This document shows, in pieces, positions 15,578-25,746 of a stretch of DNA of 64,000 bases. The stretch's first letter is position 1; each line of letters begins with the position of its first letter. The notes beneath the pieces were generated by a model, which saw only the letters and a program-made list of their open reading frames with translations, did no database searches and was not told the DNA's origin. Source of the stretch: Turicibacter bilis (lineage in GTDB: Bacteria > Bacillota_I > Bacilli_A > MOL361 > Turicibacteraceae); the NCBI RefSeq assembly GCF_024499055.1, contig NZ_CP071249.1:1279001-1343000 (forward strand). The letters are read 5' to 3'. The position numbers were made by a program, and so were the translations under genes.

Positions 15578-16747
15578 TTATTGAAGTAAACTATCAATTA
15601 TATTTATACTTTCATAAGCTTTTTCTTTATATTGTGGCATTATGAAGTTTAGATGATTTCTTAATTCATCTTCTCTATCAATAAAATTCATAACTGTTTT
15701 AATTAACTGATTCTCACTTTCAAGATCTTGTACTGGTAATATTAATCCACTGCAATCGCCAAATAAATCTTTAGCAATTCCTCTAGCTTTAATACTGTAG
15801 CCAATAACTAATGTTGGAACACAAGTTGAATAAGCTGCTATGGTTGCATGAGTTCTAGCACCAATAAATAGATTACACTTTGAAATAATGTATTTAAGTT
15901 CTTTTGCATTATAATCATTACCAACCAAAGTAACTCTACTAGATTTAAATTTTTCAAATAAAGGTTTTAATGCTTCAATATCTGTTGAAACGTGACAGAT
16001 AAGAGCAATTTTAAGTTCAGTATTATCAAGAATATATTGAATCAAACTTTCTGTCGTCTTTTTCACTATTCCTGGTTTCTTTTCATATTCCATAATTAGA
16101 GGGCTTATATTTAATCCAAGTATTTTGCCGCTATTCCAAAAATCAGATAATTCTACTTTCTCAGGATCCATTGTAAAAGCTGGATCAGGACATAAATAAG
16201 TCTTACTTTCTAACCCTACTCTTTTTAATCCTTCGAAAGTAAGACTCTCTCTAACAATAAGAGCATCATGTAAATCTAAATTTTCTTTCATTCTCTCATC
16301 AATAGCATCAGGATCGACAGAAGCACCAAATAACACTAATTTACTCTTTGATAATTCTTTTACGGCTTTATTTAATGCGTATATCCAAACTGGAGTAGAA
16401 TAACAATAATTATCCCCTCCAACGGATAGTGTTAAATCTGCTTTTTTAATTTCTTTAATTACATCTTTATGGACCCATTGATAATATCCAATTTCATCTT
16501 TTAATAAATGTCCCTGAATTAAGTGTCTAAACCATTGTATCGAAAATCTATTTTTAATTGATCCTTGTAATAAATATTCGTCTACAGTAGAAATATTCCT
16601 TGCCTGGTCTAGTTTAGGATTATATGATCCTACTTTAATGTTGCAGTTTTCAATCCCTTTTTTCAAAATTTTTGTAGTTCCTCTAACTATTGCCTCGCAT
16701 CCTCTATTTTCATGGGTTCCATGAGCAAATAATACAACATTTTTCAT
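15578..16747 (-). CDS. Polysaccharide pyruvyltransferase family protein
   Basis: 389 residues. It has family landmarks: N-terminal HGTHENRGCEAIVRGT, LSVGGDNY, LFGASVDP, VRESLTFEGLKRVG, LCPDPAFTM, and the late SKCNLFIGARTHATIAAYSTCVPTLVIGYSIKARGIA, which corresponds to the PEP-binding SxR.H...A motif. It likely adds a pyruvate ketal to a sugar of the repeat unit. Start supported by AGGAGA. It precedes the FrhB-like gene in the same cluster, a recurrent pairing. Confidence 0.85.
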   Translation of the reverse strand: MKNVVLFAHGTHENRGCEAIVRGTTKILKKGIENCNIKVGSYNPKLDQARNISTVDEYLLQGSIKNRFSIQWFRHLIQGHLLKDEIGYYQWVHKDVIKEIKKADLTLSVGGDNYCYSTPVWIYALNKAVKELSKSKLVLFGASVDPDAIDERMKENLDLHDALIVRESLTFEGLKRVGLESKTYLCPDPAFTMDPEKVELSDFWNSGKILGLNISPLIMEYEKKPGIVKKTTESLIQYILDNTELKIALICHVSTDIEALKPLFEKFKSSRVTLVGNDYNAKELKYIISKCNLFIGARTHATIAAYSTCVPTLVIGYSIKARGIAKDLFGDCSGLILPVQDLESENQLIKTVMNFIDREDELRNHLNFIMPQYKEKAYESINIIDSLLQ

Positions 16748-16748
16748 T

Positions 16749-17942
16749 TTAATCTCTCCTATTCAATAAATTATTTAATTGTGTTATTTGTTTTATCTCT
16801 TGATGAATTTCTACTTTCAAATTATTACTTAAATTAGCTTTTAATTCAGAATCAGAGACTAATGTTTCAATACAATTAACTAATTCAGCTAAATTACTAT
16901 AAACTAATCCTGTTTTTTTATGAGTAATTTGAGTTGTAAACTCAGGTATATTACTAACTATAATTGGTTTGCATAAACATTTAGCTTCGGCTACAGTTAT
17001 TCCAAACCCTTCCCAAGAAGATGTCTGTACATAAATATCTGCCTGATTCATAAAGGTATAGGGGTTAGGTTTCGCACCAACTAAAATTATCTCTTCATTT
17101 AAGTCGTTTAGACTTATTAAATCACTTAATTCCTTTTTTAATTCTCCGTCTCCAACTATAAACCATTTTATTTTATATTTACCTCTTAGTATTTTCATTG
17201 CTTCTATAATAATAAATAAATTCTTAGCTTTGGTTAAGCGTGCAACAGTCGCAATTACCAAAGAATTATCTTTTAATTCTATCTTATTTTCTTTTTCAAC
17301 GGCTAAATTTCTTATCATTTGCGGTGAGACAAAATTCTCAATTACTCTTACTCTTGACTCAAGTTCAGGAAATATCTCTATAAAAGAATTTCTACAAGAA
17401 CTCGAAACTGTCACTATTTCACCTAATTGACTTAAATATTTTTTATCTAAATCATAGTTAAACTCAATTTTTTTATAATCAGTATGTATCCATCCGACTT
17501 TCTTTTTTGATTTCACCTTATCCACTGTAAAGTAAATACTTTTTTTTTCTAAAAACCCAATAGCAACATCGTACTCCTTAGGTAACACATCAATTGACTG
17601 GCTGATGTATCTCCAACCTATATATTCTTTATGAAATAAAAATTTATTAATAATTAAGACTGCTACCTCAATCATTTTACATATTAATAACTTTAAATTT
17701 CTTAGTTTGCATAGATATCTAATAGAATCTTTAGGTGAGGAAATATAATTTTTGAAATCTTCAGGAGTTTTCAATAGATTCACTTCTGATGGAATTAAAT
17801 TTATAAACTCGCCTGTAGGATTGAATAAAAATAAATCTACTTCATATTTTGAATAATCAAATTGTGATAATAAAGTAACTAAACTTTTCTCTGCACCACC
17901 AATACCTAAAGACTCCATTACAAATAATATATTTTTTTTCAC
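16749..17942 (-). CDS. GT4 glycosyltransferase
   Basis: About 397 residues, GT-B fold. N-terminal ILFVMESLGIGGAEKSLVTLL is the acceptor-side loop (GGAE); the donor half has VIATVARLTKAKN, WFIVGDGELK, IILVGAKPNPY and the E-x7-E motif SSWEGFGITVAEAKCLCKPIIVS. The GTG at 17942 is favoured because GAGGAG lies eight bases upstream; the GTG two codons earlier is too close. It overlaps or abuts the next gene's stop and is clearly a paralogue of the upstream neighbour. Confidence 0.87.
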   Translation of the reverse strand: MKKNILFVMESLGIGGAEKSLVTLLSQFDYSKYEVDLFLFNPTGEFINLIPSEVNLLKTPEDFKNYISSPKDSIRYLCKLRNLKLLICKMIEVAVLIINKFLFHKEYIGWRYISQSIDVLPKEYDVAIGFLEKKSIYFTVDKVKSKKKVGWIHTDYKKIEFNYDLDKKYLSQLGEIVTVSSSCRNSFIEIFPELESRVRVIENFVSPQMIRNLAVEKENKIELKDNSLVIATVARLTKAKNLFIIIEAMKILRGKYKIKWFIVGDGELKKELSDLISLNDLNEEIILVGAKPNPYTFMNQADIYVQTSSWEGFGITVAEAKCLCKPIIVSNIPEFTTQITHKKTGLVYSNLAELVNCIETLVSDSELKANLSNNLKVEIHQEIKQITQLNNLLNRRD

Positions 17943-17944
17943 CC

Positions 17945-19117
17945 TCACAACTCCTCTATTAATTGATATAATTTATAAACTTCATCTTCATTACCTAACG
18001 TTTCTTTTGATAAGTTTTCAACTAATTCTTGAATCAAATGAGGATTGTCAATCATTTGCTTTAACCCTTTGTAAACTCCCTTACTACTCATCTCAACAAT
18101 AAGTCCATTAATCTTATCTTTAATATGATCCGTTGCTGTTGAGAAGTCACTAATAATTATTGGCTTACATAATATCTTTGCTTCGTCTATTGCAACAGAT
18201 TTACCTTCAAATCTAGAAGGATGGAGATATATATCGGCATTTTTAACATAAGTATATGGATTATTCGTTTCACCGATAAAAATAAATTCTTTTTGAACAT
18301 CAAATTTTCCGACCATTTCCTTATACTTTTCGACTTCATTTGATGTACCAATTGCATAGAATCTAACTTTATAATCCATCTTTTTTAGCTTTACACAAGC
18401 TTCAATTGCAAAATCATATCCCTTAACTTGAGATGGTCTTCCAACCATAATAATATTAGTGTAATTAGAATCAAATTTGATTGGGCATTCTTCTTTTGCT
18501 AACTTCTTTATAATACGAGGTGAACTTATATTATGAATAACCCTAGTCTTCTTTTTATATTTTGGAAAAATATCATCTAAAGAGTTTTTACATATTTCTG
18601 ATATAGTCACAATATAGTCGACTTTGTCATAATAAATCATATCCGCATTCTTATAATAATCCCATTTTTTATAATCACTATGAAAATAAGAGATCTTCTT
18701 TTTAGCTTTTATTTTATCAACCATATAATATAATAAATGCTGTCCATTATAGTCGATCGCTACATCATAAACTTTACTTAAAGTAGGTATTTGCTTAGAC
18801 ATATAGATTCCTGCTTTACCTTTATCAATTCTAGACAAACAAAAGTGAAATGTTCTTTTAAGTGCTAACACGAATTCTTTTTCTTTGATTAATTCTATTA
18901 CTCCTTTTGGGAAACTACTAAAAAATTTTCTAGGAACATCTAATTTCAATACATTAACTTCACACGGTATTTGATTCATAAATATTCCTTGAGGAGATAA
19001 AATTAATAGATCCACACTATACTTGTCATAATCAAAACATTGAAGTAACGAAACTAAACTCTTTTGAAACCCACCACTCTCCATATCCGATACAATAAAT
19101 AATATTTCCTTTTTCAT
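17945..19117 (-). CDS. GT4 glycosyltransferase
   Basis: 390 residues, paralogous to the gene downstream (same layout, weaker GGFQKSL in place of GGAEKSL). Donor motifs: NIIMVGRPSQVKGYD, FYAIGTSNEVEKY, FIFIGETNNPYTY and HPSRFEGKSVAIDEAKILCKPIIIS. It transfers a nucleotide-sugar-derived residue to the growing lipid-linked unit at the cytoplasmic membrane face. TAGGAG precedes the ATG. The GGFQK change in the acceptor loop is unusual but tolerated in the family. Confidence 0.87.
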   Translation of the reverse strand: MKKEILFIVSDMESGGFQKSLVSLLQCFDYDKYSVDLLILSPQGIFMNQIPCEVNVLKLDVPRKFFSSFPKGVIELIKEKEFVLALKRTFHFCLSRIDKGKAGIYMSKQIPTLSKVYDVAIDYNGQHLLYYMVDKIKAKKKISYFHSDYKKWDYYKNADMIYYDKVDYIVTISEICKNSLDDIFPKYKKKTRVIHNISSPRIIKKLAKEECPIKFDSNYTNIIMVGRPSQVKGYDFAIEACVKLKKMDYKVRFYAIGTSNEVEKYKEMVGKFDVQKEFIFIGETNNPYTYVKNADIYLHPSRFEGKSVAIDEAKILCKPIIISDFSTATDHIKDKINGLIVEMSSKGVYKGLKQMIDNPHLIQELVENLSKETLGNEDEVYKLYQLIEEL

Positions 19118-19145
19118 CTCTCGCTCCTATTCTTCACTTTAATCC

Positions 19146-20186
19146 CTATAAATTTCTAAAATAATCTACTATACTACTTTCAAATACGAATGCTTTTCTA
19201 GTTAATAAAACATAATAAACTAATAATCCTATGAATATTAGATAATAAAACAATCTCTTCTCTTTTATATTTCGATTATAAAAAAGAATATTGACCATCG
19301 CCACAACATGGAATATATTAAAATACGATGCAAATCGAGCGTATAAAACCATATTTCTAGACATTAAAGTAAACATAGAAGCCATTGTTGCTAGATTAAT
19401 AAATAATTTTATATTTGCACATCGTACTTTCCTTAAGTTGATAATATAAAATCCTATAAACGCTAATTGCACCACATAATGTAATATGTTACTTCCATAA
19501 TTAAAGTAGCCATCAGAATAGTTTTCATAAAACATCTCTATCCCTATTTTTCTAATAAGTGGTTCTACGATAATCATGCAATTAATGAAAATAAAATAGA
19601 TAATATAATTTTTATAGATCTTTTCATTAAAGATACTTATTAAAAAATTTGTAAAAATAGGAATAATTGCTGTGGTATGAAATGAAACAGAAAGAACGCA
19701 AAATAGGATATACATTACATATTTTTTTTCTATCAAATAACGAATAGAGTAAGTAACAAGTGCAATAGCAATAAATTGTCTAGTTATATTTGTAGAAGTT
19801 ATATAGCCCCCCATTATTACATACATCAGCAAACTCATATCTATATTTTTAGAATATTTATAAATAAATGCAAGTATAAAAAAATTAATAATAAACATAA
19901 AGCATAGAAATGCGATACTAAAATTATCAGTAAAAGATTTAATAAGCAGATTTAAATAATAAAAGAATATTTCTTTATCTGGGAACTTTTCTAAACTAAT
20001 ACTATTAAATATATTTCGATAATTATCGTAATCTCCTCCACCACCTATCTTTTCATAGACTGATCCCGTAATGATAGAAAGTAGTAATAAATTCAAGAAA
20101 AAACTCATTTTTGGATATTTATTACTGAAGTTGAATACTGATGCTAGAATTAAATAAACTAATAATAAACTAAATAATATCTCCAT
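19146..20186 (-). CDS. EpsG/Wzy-like polysaccharide polymerase
   Basis: 346 residues with roughly nine to ten hydrophobic helices. It has EpsG-family features: early GGGGDYDNYRNIFNS (the D-x-x-NY periplasmic segment) and TRQFIAIALVTYSIRYL in the middle. It likely polymerises flipped repeat units outside the membrane. AAGGAG is seven bases before the ATG. It is the only polymerase candidate in cluster 1. Confidence 0.8.
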   Translation of the reverse strand: MEILFSLLLVYLILASVFNFSNKYPKMSFFLNLLLLSIITGSVYEKIGGGGDYDNYRNIFNSISLEKFPDKEIFFYYLNLLIKSFTDNFSIAFLCFMFIINFFILAFIYKYSKNIDMSLLMYVIMGGYITSTNITRQFIAIALVTYSIRYLIEKKYVMYILFCVLSVSFHTTAIIPIFTNFLISIFNEKIYKNYIIYFIFINCMIIVEPLIRKIGIEMFYENYSDGYFNYGSNILHYVVQLAFIGFYIINLRKVRCANIKLFINLATMASMFTLMSRNMVLYARFASYFNIFHVVAMVNILFYNRNIKEKRLFYYLIFIGLLVYYVLLTRKAFVFESSIVDYFRNL

Positions 20187-20329
20187 TTTCTCTCCTTATA
20201 TAATAAGTTTACCCCCTTCAGTTAAGACATAATTTGTTCTTTGAAAAATGAATGAGTTTTTTACCTCAATACTCATGTAAGTTAATTCCTTTTTATCTTA
20301 AATACTCTCCAACATCGCACAATAGAGGT

Positions 20330-20680
20330 AATGGAATTAGTCCATTAGGAATATATCTTTTTTACCTGTGACTACTTTTGAAGACTGTAGCCCCTCCCCG
20401 AACCGCACAAGCTGTATCGAATCTATATAGGTTTCTTTTCTTAGTAGGATGAGAGAAGCTAGCTAGTGTCTTTAGAATACTTATACGATACGCGAGGTTA
20501 TGGTGCTATTGGGAACCCTAGGGGTTCTGTTCGTATCCGATTTTACTATAAATTAAAGGCGCGCTTGGCAGTGACTGAAGAGAACTATCCTCCACTGCTT
20601 TTGAATCCTGTCTGTCTTACACTGAGGTAATTTTTAAGAATTATCCTAGAACCTTGTTCAGTACGATTAAAAATTAAAAT
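20330..20680 (-). other. Accessory scar, possibly a group II intron remnant
   Basis: The 20187-21048 gap has no intact gene. Its middle is less AT-rich than its surroundings. On the minus strand it contains CTTGTGCGGTTCGGGGAGGG, resembling the end of the intron-encoded-protein/domain IV region of some bacterial group II introns. No reverse transcriptase motif or domain V can be shown, so this is only a suggestion. Confidence 0.25.
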
Positions 20681-20832
20681 CTTAATTAATTTTTGTCAAT
20701 CATTAATTGACTTAATACCACAAATCTAAATTACTATTATTCTATTTTCCTCCCCATAAGATTCTTTATAAAGTTCTATTAATGAAAGTTCTATAATCCA
20801 TATCTACATATAGGTAGATTTAAGTGAAGTGA

Positions 20833-20913
20833 TTACAACGAACTGAATCGAAGTGGAAACACAAGAATGAACAATTACTTGAACGTATTAAAGAAATTTA
20901 TTTTAAAATGTAA
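20833..20913 (+). mobile_element. IS3-family (IS150-type) transposase fragment
   Basis: Plus-strand codons give ESKWKHKNEQLLERIKEIYF-KM-stop, matching the N-terminal part of IS3-family OrfB (..KNE.L.E.IKEIYF..). It has no start and is cut at the palindrome that follows. Confidence 0.5.
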
Positions 20914-20939
20914 ATGTCATTATAATGACATTTACATTT
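20906..20939. terminator. 34-bp perfect palindrome
   Basis: AAATGTAAATGTCATTA and its exact inverse meet without a loop. It sits directly at the end of the IS3 fragment and could act as a terminator or mark an element end. Confidence 0.45.
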
Positions 20940-21048
20940 ACCTTTCATCTCTAAAAAGAGTTTTAATCTGTTTGAAATACGTCTAATGATTAATAAAATT
21001 AAAAGGATTAATTTCACCTTAAATATTACCACTTCCTTAAAGCGTGGC

Positions 21049-21927
21049 CTAATCCTTATACTTAAATTTCCAATACTTGTACAAAGCAAATCCAAAAGGT
21101 AAATTAATAAAAGTTATTTTAAAATATTCATTTTTTAATATTTCTAAAATACTTTTATTTGCAAAAAATCCATAAGCTATATAGAGCCATGTTCTTTTTA
21201 TACGTTCTTTTAGTGGAAACTTTTTATTCATACCAACTTTAGAGTTTTCCATACCTCCTATTGGACTATTAATTCTCAACCTCCTTCCAGATTTCGACAA
21301 CCCCCCATCTAAATACTCAGTAATATAGATAATTTTATTAATATAATACATATCGTATTCTAATGCAATCTTCCACCAAACAATATTTTCTCCTAAAAAC
21401 CTTTCATCTCCATATACTGGGAACGGAAAGGTTTTTAGTAAATCAGTTCGCCAAACTTCCGCTTTATCTCCTTTCACATTATAGTTGAACTGAATCTTTA
21501 TCCCATTATCTACAACATCACTATCTGGAAATTTATCTCCAATAACAGTATCTTCAGAATAACCTCTTAAAAAATTTATTCCACATAAATTTTTATCTTT
21601 TATCATATTCCAAGTGGTATTGATAATCTCAACAGCATCTGGAGTTAATCTATCATCACTATCAACAATAAATGTTAATTCTGTTTTAATCATCTCTATT
21701 CCTGTATTCAATGCCGTATGTTTCCCACCATTCTCCTTATATTTATATATAATATCAAATGGCGTTATATCTAAAAATTTATTTACTACTTCTTTCGTAT
21801 TATCTGTACTACCATCATCAATAATTAGCCATATAAACTCTTTACAATTTTGATTACATAAACTCTCAAAACATTTGTTAAGAGTATGCGCTCTATTATA
21901 TGTAGGAGTAAGAATTGTCACCTTCAT
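21049..21927 (-). CDS. GT2 glycosyltransferase
   Basis: 292 residues. N-terminal VTILTPTYNRAHTLNKCFESLCNQ, nucleotide site LIIDDGSTDNT and DxD-type TFIVDSDDRLTPDAVE place it in family GT2 (inverting, GT-A fold). NGGKHTALNTGIE is typical of the subgroup. AAAGGTG precedes the ATG. The C-terminus ends at the edge of the 20.2-21.0 kb scar but looks complete. Confidence 0.87.
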   Translation of the reverse strand: MKVTILTPTYNRAHTLNKCFESLCNQNCKEFIWLIIDDGSTDNTKEVVNKFLDITPFDIIYKYKENGGKHTALNTGIEMIKTELTFIVDSDDRLTPDAVEIINTTWNMIKDKNLCGINFLRGYSEDTVIGDKFPDSDVVDNGIKIQFNYNVKGDKAEVWRTDLLKTFPFPVYGDERFLGENIVWWKIALEYDMYYINKIIYITEYLDGGLSKSGRRLRINSPIGGMENSKVGMNKKFPLKERIKRTWLYIAYGFFANKSILEILKNEYFKITFINLPFGFALYKYWKFKYKD

Positions 21928-21938
21928 ACTATCACCTT

Positions 21939-22904
21939 TTATTTCAATATTTTACGTAATCTACGTTGAATAGCCCCTTTTTTTATATTTTCTAAAATCA
22001 TTCTTCCTCGTTTGCTATACCATTCAAAATATATTTTGTCTTTACCGTATTTTTCAATATCTTCTTTCATTGGTTTGCTATACTTTATAAACTTATTTGG
22101 TACAATTAAAAAAGATTCTTCATCCATATCTTTTAGACAAACATCCATACTCCTCTTCTGTAGGTGTATGTACGCATACTCCTTAGATCCAAATTTACCA
22201 TTACATATAAAATGCGCCTCTAATTTTCCTTTATTCCAACTAAATACTGCTCCATATTTATTGTTTATTTCATTATAATAAAACGCAAACCGTGTAGCAT
22301 CAATATCTGCAAACTCTCTACCATCATATTGCTTCATCCCTATTAATTCTAGATATTTACTAATTCCTCCCCATTCATCAAAATGGCATGAATAAGGCGT
22401 AGTAAATGCATCTTCATAGGTGCATATACATTTATTATTAAAAATATCTTTTTTACTATATTTAAATAAGTTATTAATTCGTTCATTATTTCTATATAAA
22501 GATAAGTGTCCAAATGTAAAAATTCTATCATTTTCATTTAGAATTTCTTTCGTTAAAAACTTTCTCAAATCGCCCCAAATAATATCCGGATCACAATGTC
22601 CCCAAAAATCATAGTCTGTTATATAATCTGCAAAAACTAAGCCATATGCCGGTTTATAGTCACATAATTTATAATATTCATCCAAGCAAACTGTGAAATT
22701 ACAGATATCTTGACACCTTTTCTTTACCTCATCAAATGTCATAAATATAACCTTTACATTTTCAGGATAATTTTTTAGTTCTTTAATATCTGTGAAAATA
22801 TACCAATCTATTGTTTTATTGTATTTTGCTGATAAAATCCATAAATCAAAGTAATTCGGTAAACATCCGAAATAAGGCATAATTAATGCTATTTTACTCA
22901 ACAA
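21939..22904 (-). CDS. DUF6625-like putative glycosyltransferase
   Basis: 321 residues beginning with an N-terminal strand [22 protein letters not shown] and later [27 protein letters not shown]. The HCDPD is a DxD-like element, and the arrangement matches the DUF6625 group found in capsule loci, presumed GT-A transferases. The start is TTG at 22904 with GGAG nine bases upstream; it overlaps the stop of the preceding acyltransferase by 11 nt. The donor and acceptor are unknown. Confidence 0.75.
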   Translation of the reverse strand: MLSKIALIMPYFGCLPNYFDLWILSAKYNKTIDWYIFTDIKELKNYPENVKVIFMTFDEVKKRCQDICNFTVCLDEYYKLCDYKPAYGLVFADYITDYDFWGHCDPDIIWGDLRKFLTKEILNENDRIFTFGHLSLYRNNERINNLFKYSKKDIFNNKCICTYEDAFTTPYSCHFDEWGGISKYLELIGMKQYDGREFADIDATRFAFYYNEINNKYGAVFSWNKGKLEAHFICNGKFGSKEYAYIHLQKRSMDVCLKDMDEESFLIVPNKFIKYSKPMKEDIEKYGKDKIYFEWYSKRGRMILENIKKGAIQRRLRKILK

Positions 22905-23448
22905 AACCTACTCCTTTATCTAACTTTAATTTCATCTCTATTTTCTTCTCTCTTGTTATTTTTGTTCTCATAGTATATTCTGATGAAAAAACATTTTCAT
23001 CTATATGAATCATATTTTCGTTTTTAACCTTGAAATCTTTCAGTGAGCCTATTACTTTTGCAGGGTTGCCAGCTACAATACAATTAGAAGGGATATCCTT
23101 TGTCACTACACTATTTGCTCCTATTATAGAATTCTCCCCAATAGTCACATTTGGGAGAATTAGACTATTGGCTCCTATGAAAACATTATCTCCTATTTTT
23201 ATTTTCCCTATTTTTGTATATCCTGTTACATTTTTAGTACTTGCATCGTGAGCCATGAGAACTACTCTAATAGACATAGTTACATTATCCCCTATTTCTA
23301 TAAGCCAACAATGAGTTGGATCAATAAAACACCCTTGCTGCCTATTAAAGTTTTTTCCTACAATTAGTCCCCTTTTTATTAAAGTACTTGTTGGAATTTC
23401 ACCTATAATTCTTCTAATAATATCTTTAAAGAATAATTTTAACTCCAT
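22894..23448 (-). CDS. Left-handed beta-helix O-acyltransferase
   Basis: 184 residues with hexapeptide repeats ([48 protein letters not shown]) ending in the usual [19 protein letters not shown]. The histidine in MAHDAS is the likely catalytic base. It belongs to the maltose/galactoside acetyltransferase-like group and probably O-acetylates a sugar in the repeat unit. It is translationally coupled to the DUF6625 gene. Confidence 0.82.
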   Translation of the reverse strand: MELKLFFKDIIRRIIGEIPTSTLIKRGLIVGKNFNRQQGCFIDPTHCWLIEIGDNVTMSIRVVLMAHDASTKNVTGYTKIGKIKIGDNVFIGANSLILPNVTIGENSIIGANSVVTKDIPSNCIVAGNPAKVIGSLKDFKVKNENMIHIDENVFSSEYTMRTKITREKKIEMKLKLDKGVGFVE

Positions 23449-23496
23449 TGATTACACCGTCTTCCATTTTATTAATTATTACAAGTAATAATCTTT

Positions 23497-24609
23497 TTAT
23501 AAATTTATAACTTTATCATATATTGAAATTATCTTTTTTACATATGCCTTTATATCATTATTCCCTTCTATAAGCATTCGAGCATTATTACCGTATTTTT
23601 GTAAAATAGTTTCATCTTCTTTTATATTATATAAGCACTTTATAAATTCACTATAGGCTTTTGGTTTAACTAGTTTCCCTGTTATATCATCCTTTATTAT
23701 CTCATTTATACTTCCAACATTCATAGACACTACAGCCTTCCTAAACGCCATTGCTTCGAGTAAGACCATTGGTAATCCTTCATATAAAGATGGTAAGAAA
23801 AAGATATCGATTAACTGATAAAATGGATAAATATTCGATTGGAATCCTGTGAAAATAAATAACTCTTCTAATTCAAATTCCTTAACAAGTTGTTTAGTTT
23901 CATCTTCTTGTTCACCACTTCCAACAATCAAAAACTTACAATTTTCAAACTGATCTTTGTAATTTTTCAACGCCTTAATAAATGGTATCATTCCTTTTTG
24001 TTCAGATAGTCGCCCAATATAACCAATGATTTTCTGATCAGAAGGAATATTAAATATTTCTCGAATTTCGTTCACTTGGTTTTGCGGAGTTATCCCTAAG
24101 TTACTCACATCAATCGCATTTGATAAAATACATGTTTTCTTTAGGTTAAAGTAGGGCGCATGCTGATAATAATAATCATAAACAATTTGCCCACATGCAA
24201 TATTGAAATCGTATTTTGGACGAATGAACTGATCAATACGTTTATAGACTCCATTACCTTCTAGCCATGGATAACAATTATGAATATGAGAAACAATTTT
24301 CACCTTTAATCCATATCTTTTTTTCGTTAAATAAGCACTTAAAGAAGCGATATTATCATGAGCATGGATAATATCAATTTGTTTTTCCCTAATAAATCGA
24401 TTTAATTGCTTGATCACTTGTGGTAACTGCCTCATAGAAAAATTTAAGTGGTTCGTTTGAATACCTTCTTTTTCAAACACCGCTGCTAAGTCTGCTCCAC
24501 CTGTTATAACATAGGATTCAACTTCAGACATATGTTTACAAATGAGTAATCCCATCCGTTCTGCTCCACTTAACTTATTCATCGGTAACAAATGTAAAAC
24601 TTTAATCAT
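23497..24609 (-). CDS. GT4 glycosyltransferase
   Basis: 370 residues. VLHLLPMNKLSGAERMGLLIC supplies the acceptor-side GAE loop, IIHAHDNIAS the second strand, and the donor half has KIIGYIGRLSEQKGM, KFLIVGSGEQED and FFLPSLYEGLPMVLLEAMAFRKAVVSMNVG. The ATG lies one base after the stop of the upstream transferase, with AAGGGAGGG as ribosome site. It resembles EpsF-type transferases. Confidence 0.88.
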   Translation of the reverse strand: MIKVLHLLPMNKLSGAERMGLLICKHMSEVESYVITGGADLAAVFEKEGIQTNHLNFSMRQLPQVIKQLNRFIREKQIDIIHAHDNIASLSAYLTKKRYGLKVKIVSHIHNCYPWLEGNGVYKRIDQFIRPKYDFNIACGQIVYDYYYQHAPYFNLKKTCILSNAIDVSNLGITPQNQVNEIREIFNIPSDQKIIGYIGRLSEQKGMIPFIKALKNYKDQFENCKFLIVGSGEQEDETKQLVKEFELEELFIFTGFQSNIYPFYQLIDIFFLPSLYEGLPMVLLEAMAFRKAVVSMNVGSINEIIKDDITGKLVKPKAYSEFIKCLYNIKEDETILQKYGNNARMLIEGNNDIKAYVKKIISIYDKVINL

Positions 24610-24610
24610 C

Positions 24611-25729
24611 TTATCCCTCCCTTACAATATCGGTATAAATTTGCTTTAATTGCCCTAAAATAGATTCCACCTCATAAGACTTAAGATGCAGACTTAGTTC
24701 AAATTCTGATTCACGAGTGTGATACAACTGTTCAATTTCCTTAGCTAATCCAAATTCATCTTCAACCAAGACTTTAGCTCCTACTGTTTCGTCCACAATA
24801 ATATCTCGACAACCACGAATATTCGTTCCAATGATTTTTCGACCACAGGCCATGAGTTCCATGAGATTTCGTGGCAAGCCTTCACGATAAGATAATAGTA
24901 CTCCGATATTTGAAACATTAATGAGTTCATTAATATCATGTCTAAAACCTAAAAATTGAATTTTATCAGTCAGTTCTCTCTGTTTTACTTCGTGTTGTAA
25001 CTCAGATAACTTCAGACCTTCGCCTACAAGTAATGCTTTAATTTGAGGGTACTTATCTTTTAGCAATTCCATCGCTTTAATGAGTTGAATTTGATTTTTA
25101 TTTTCGTTAAGTTCTGCAATCATAATGATGACAAAATCATCTTTGCTTAATCCAAGTTCTTCACGTTTTTGCTGATTCTGTTTCTCGGGTAAGATTTTAT
25201 ACTGCGTTAAATCAAGTCCGACTCCATTCATTAAATACGTTTTTCTAGGCTTTAGTTTACTTACTGTAATGTCATAGTCCTCTTGATTAATGGTAATTGT
25301 GACATCAGTTAGTTTAGCCATGACTTTTTCAATGGGATAATATAACAACCACCCGATTTTTGGTCCACCTTTTAAAAAGTGATAGCCATGAGCGGTATAA
25401 ATCGTTTTGAGTTTGGGAAATCCAAGCTTTAAAAGGCGACCAAATAAGGAGGCGACTGGGGTATGCACATGAACCATGTCATATTGCTCTTTCTTTTGAA
25501 TTTGAATTAATTGACCAAACGCTTTAACATTTCCTGGGTGAAGTGGATTTCTTGTAAAAGGAATATTAAAGATGTTTACTCCACGACTAGTTAAAGATTG
25601 ATCGATTGGTTTATCAATACAGGTCGCAATATCAACCTGATATCCTTCATCGAGTAACATTTGAATATGTGGCACTAAAAAAGCATTCACTGTTCGACTA
25701 ACCGTTGTGATATAAAGTACTTTTTTCAT
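24611..25729 (-). CDS. GT4 glycosyltransferase (EpsD-like)
   Basis: 372 residues: LYITTVSRTVNAFLVPHIQMLLDEGYQVDIAT, DMVHVHTPVASLFGRLL, TAHGYHFLKGG and donor motifs FVIIMIAELNENKNQ, ALLVGEGLKL and LLSYREGLPRNLMELMACGRKIIGTNIRG. The TAHGYHF-KG pattern is typical of EpsD/CapM-type second-step transferases acting just after priming. Order kinase-EpsD-like-EpsF-like matches Bacillus eps operons. TAGGTG precedes the ATG. Confidence 0.88.
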   Translation of the reverse strand: MKKVLYITTVSRTVNAFLVPHIQMLLDEGYQVDIATCIDKPIDQSLTSRGVNIFNIPFTRNPLHPGNVKAFGQLIQIQKKEQYDMVHVHTPVASLFGRLLKLGFPKLKTIYTAHGYHFLKGGPKIGWLLYYPIEKVMAKLTDVTITINQEDYDITVSKLKPRKTYLMNGVGLDLTQYKILPEKQNQQKREELGLSKDDFVIIMIAELNENKNQIQLIKAMELLKDKYPQIKALLVGEGLKLSELQHEVKQRELTDKIQFLGFRHDINELINVSNIGVLLSYREGLPRNLMELMACGRKIIGTNIRGCRDIIVDETVGAKVLVEDEFGLAKEIEQLYHTRESEFELSLHLKSYEVESILGQLKQIYTDIVREG

Positions 25730-25746
25730 CTCATCACCTACTCTAT

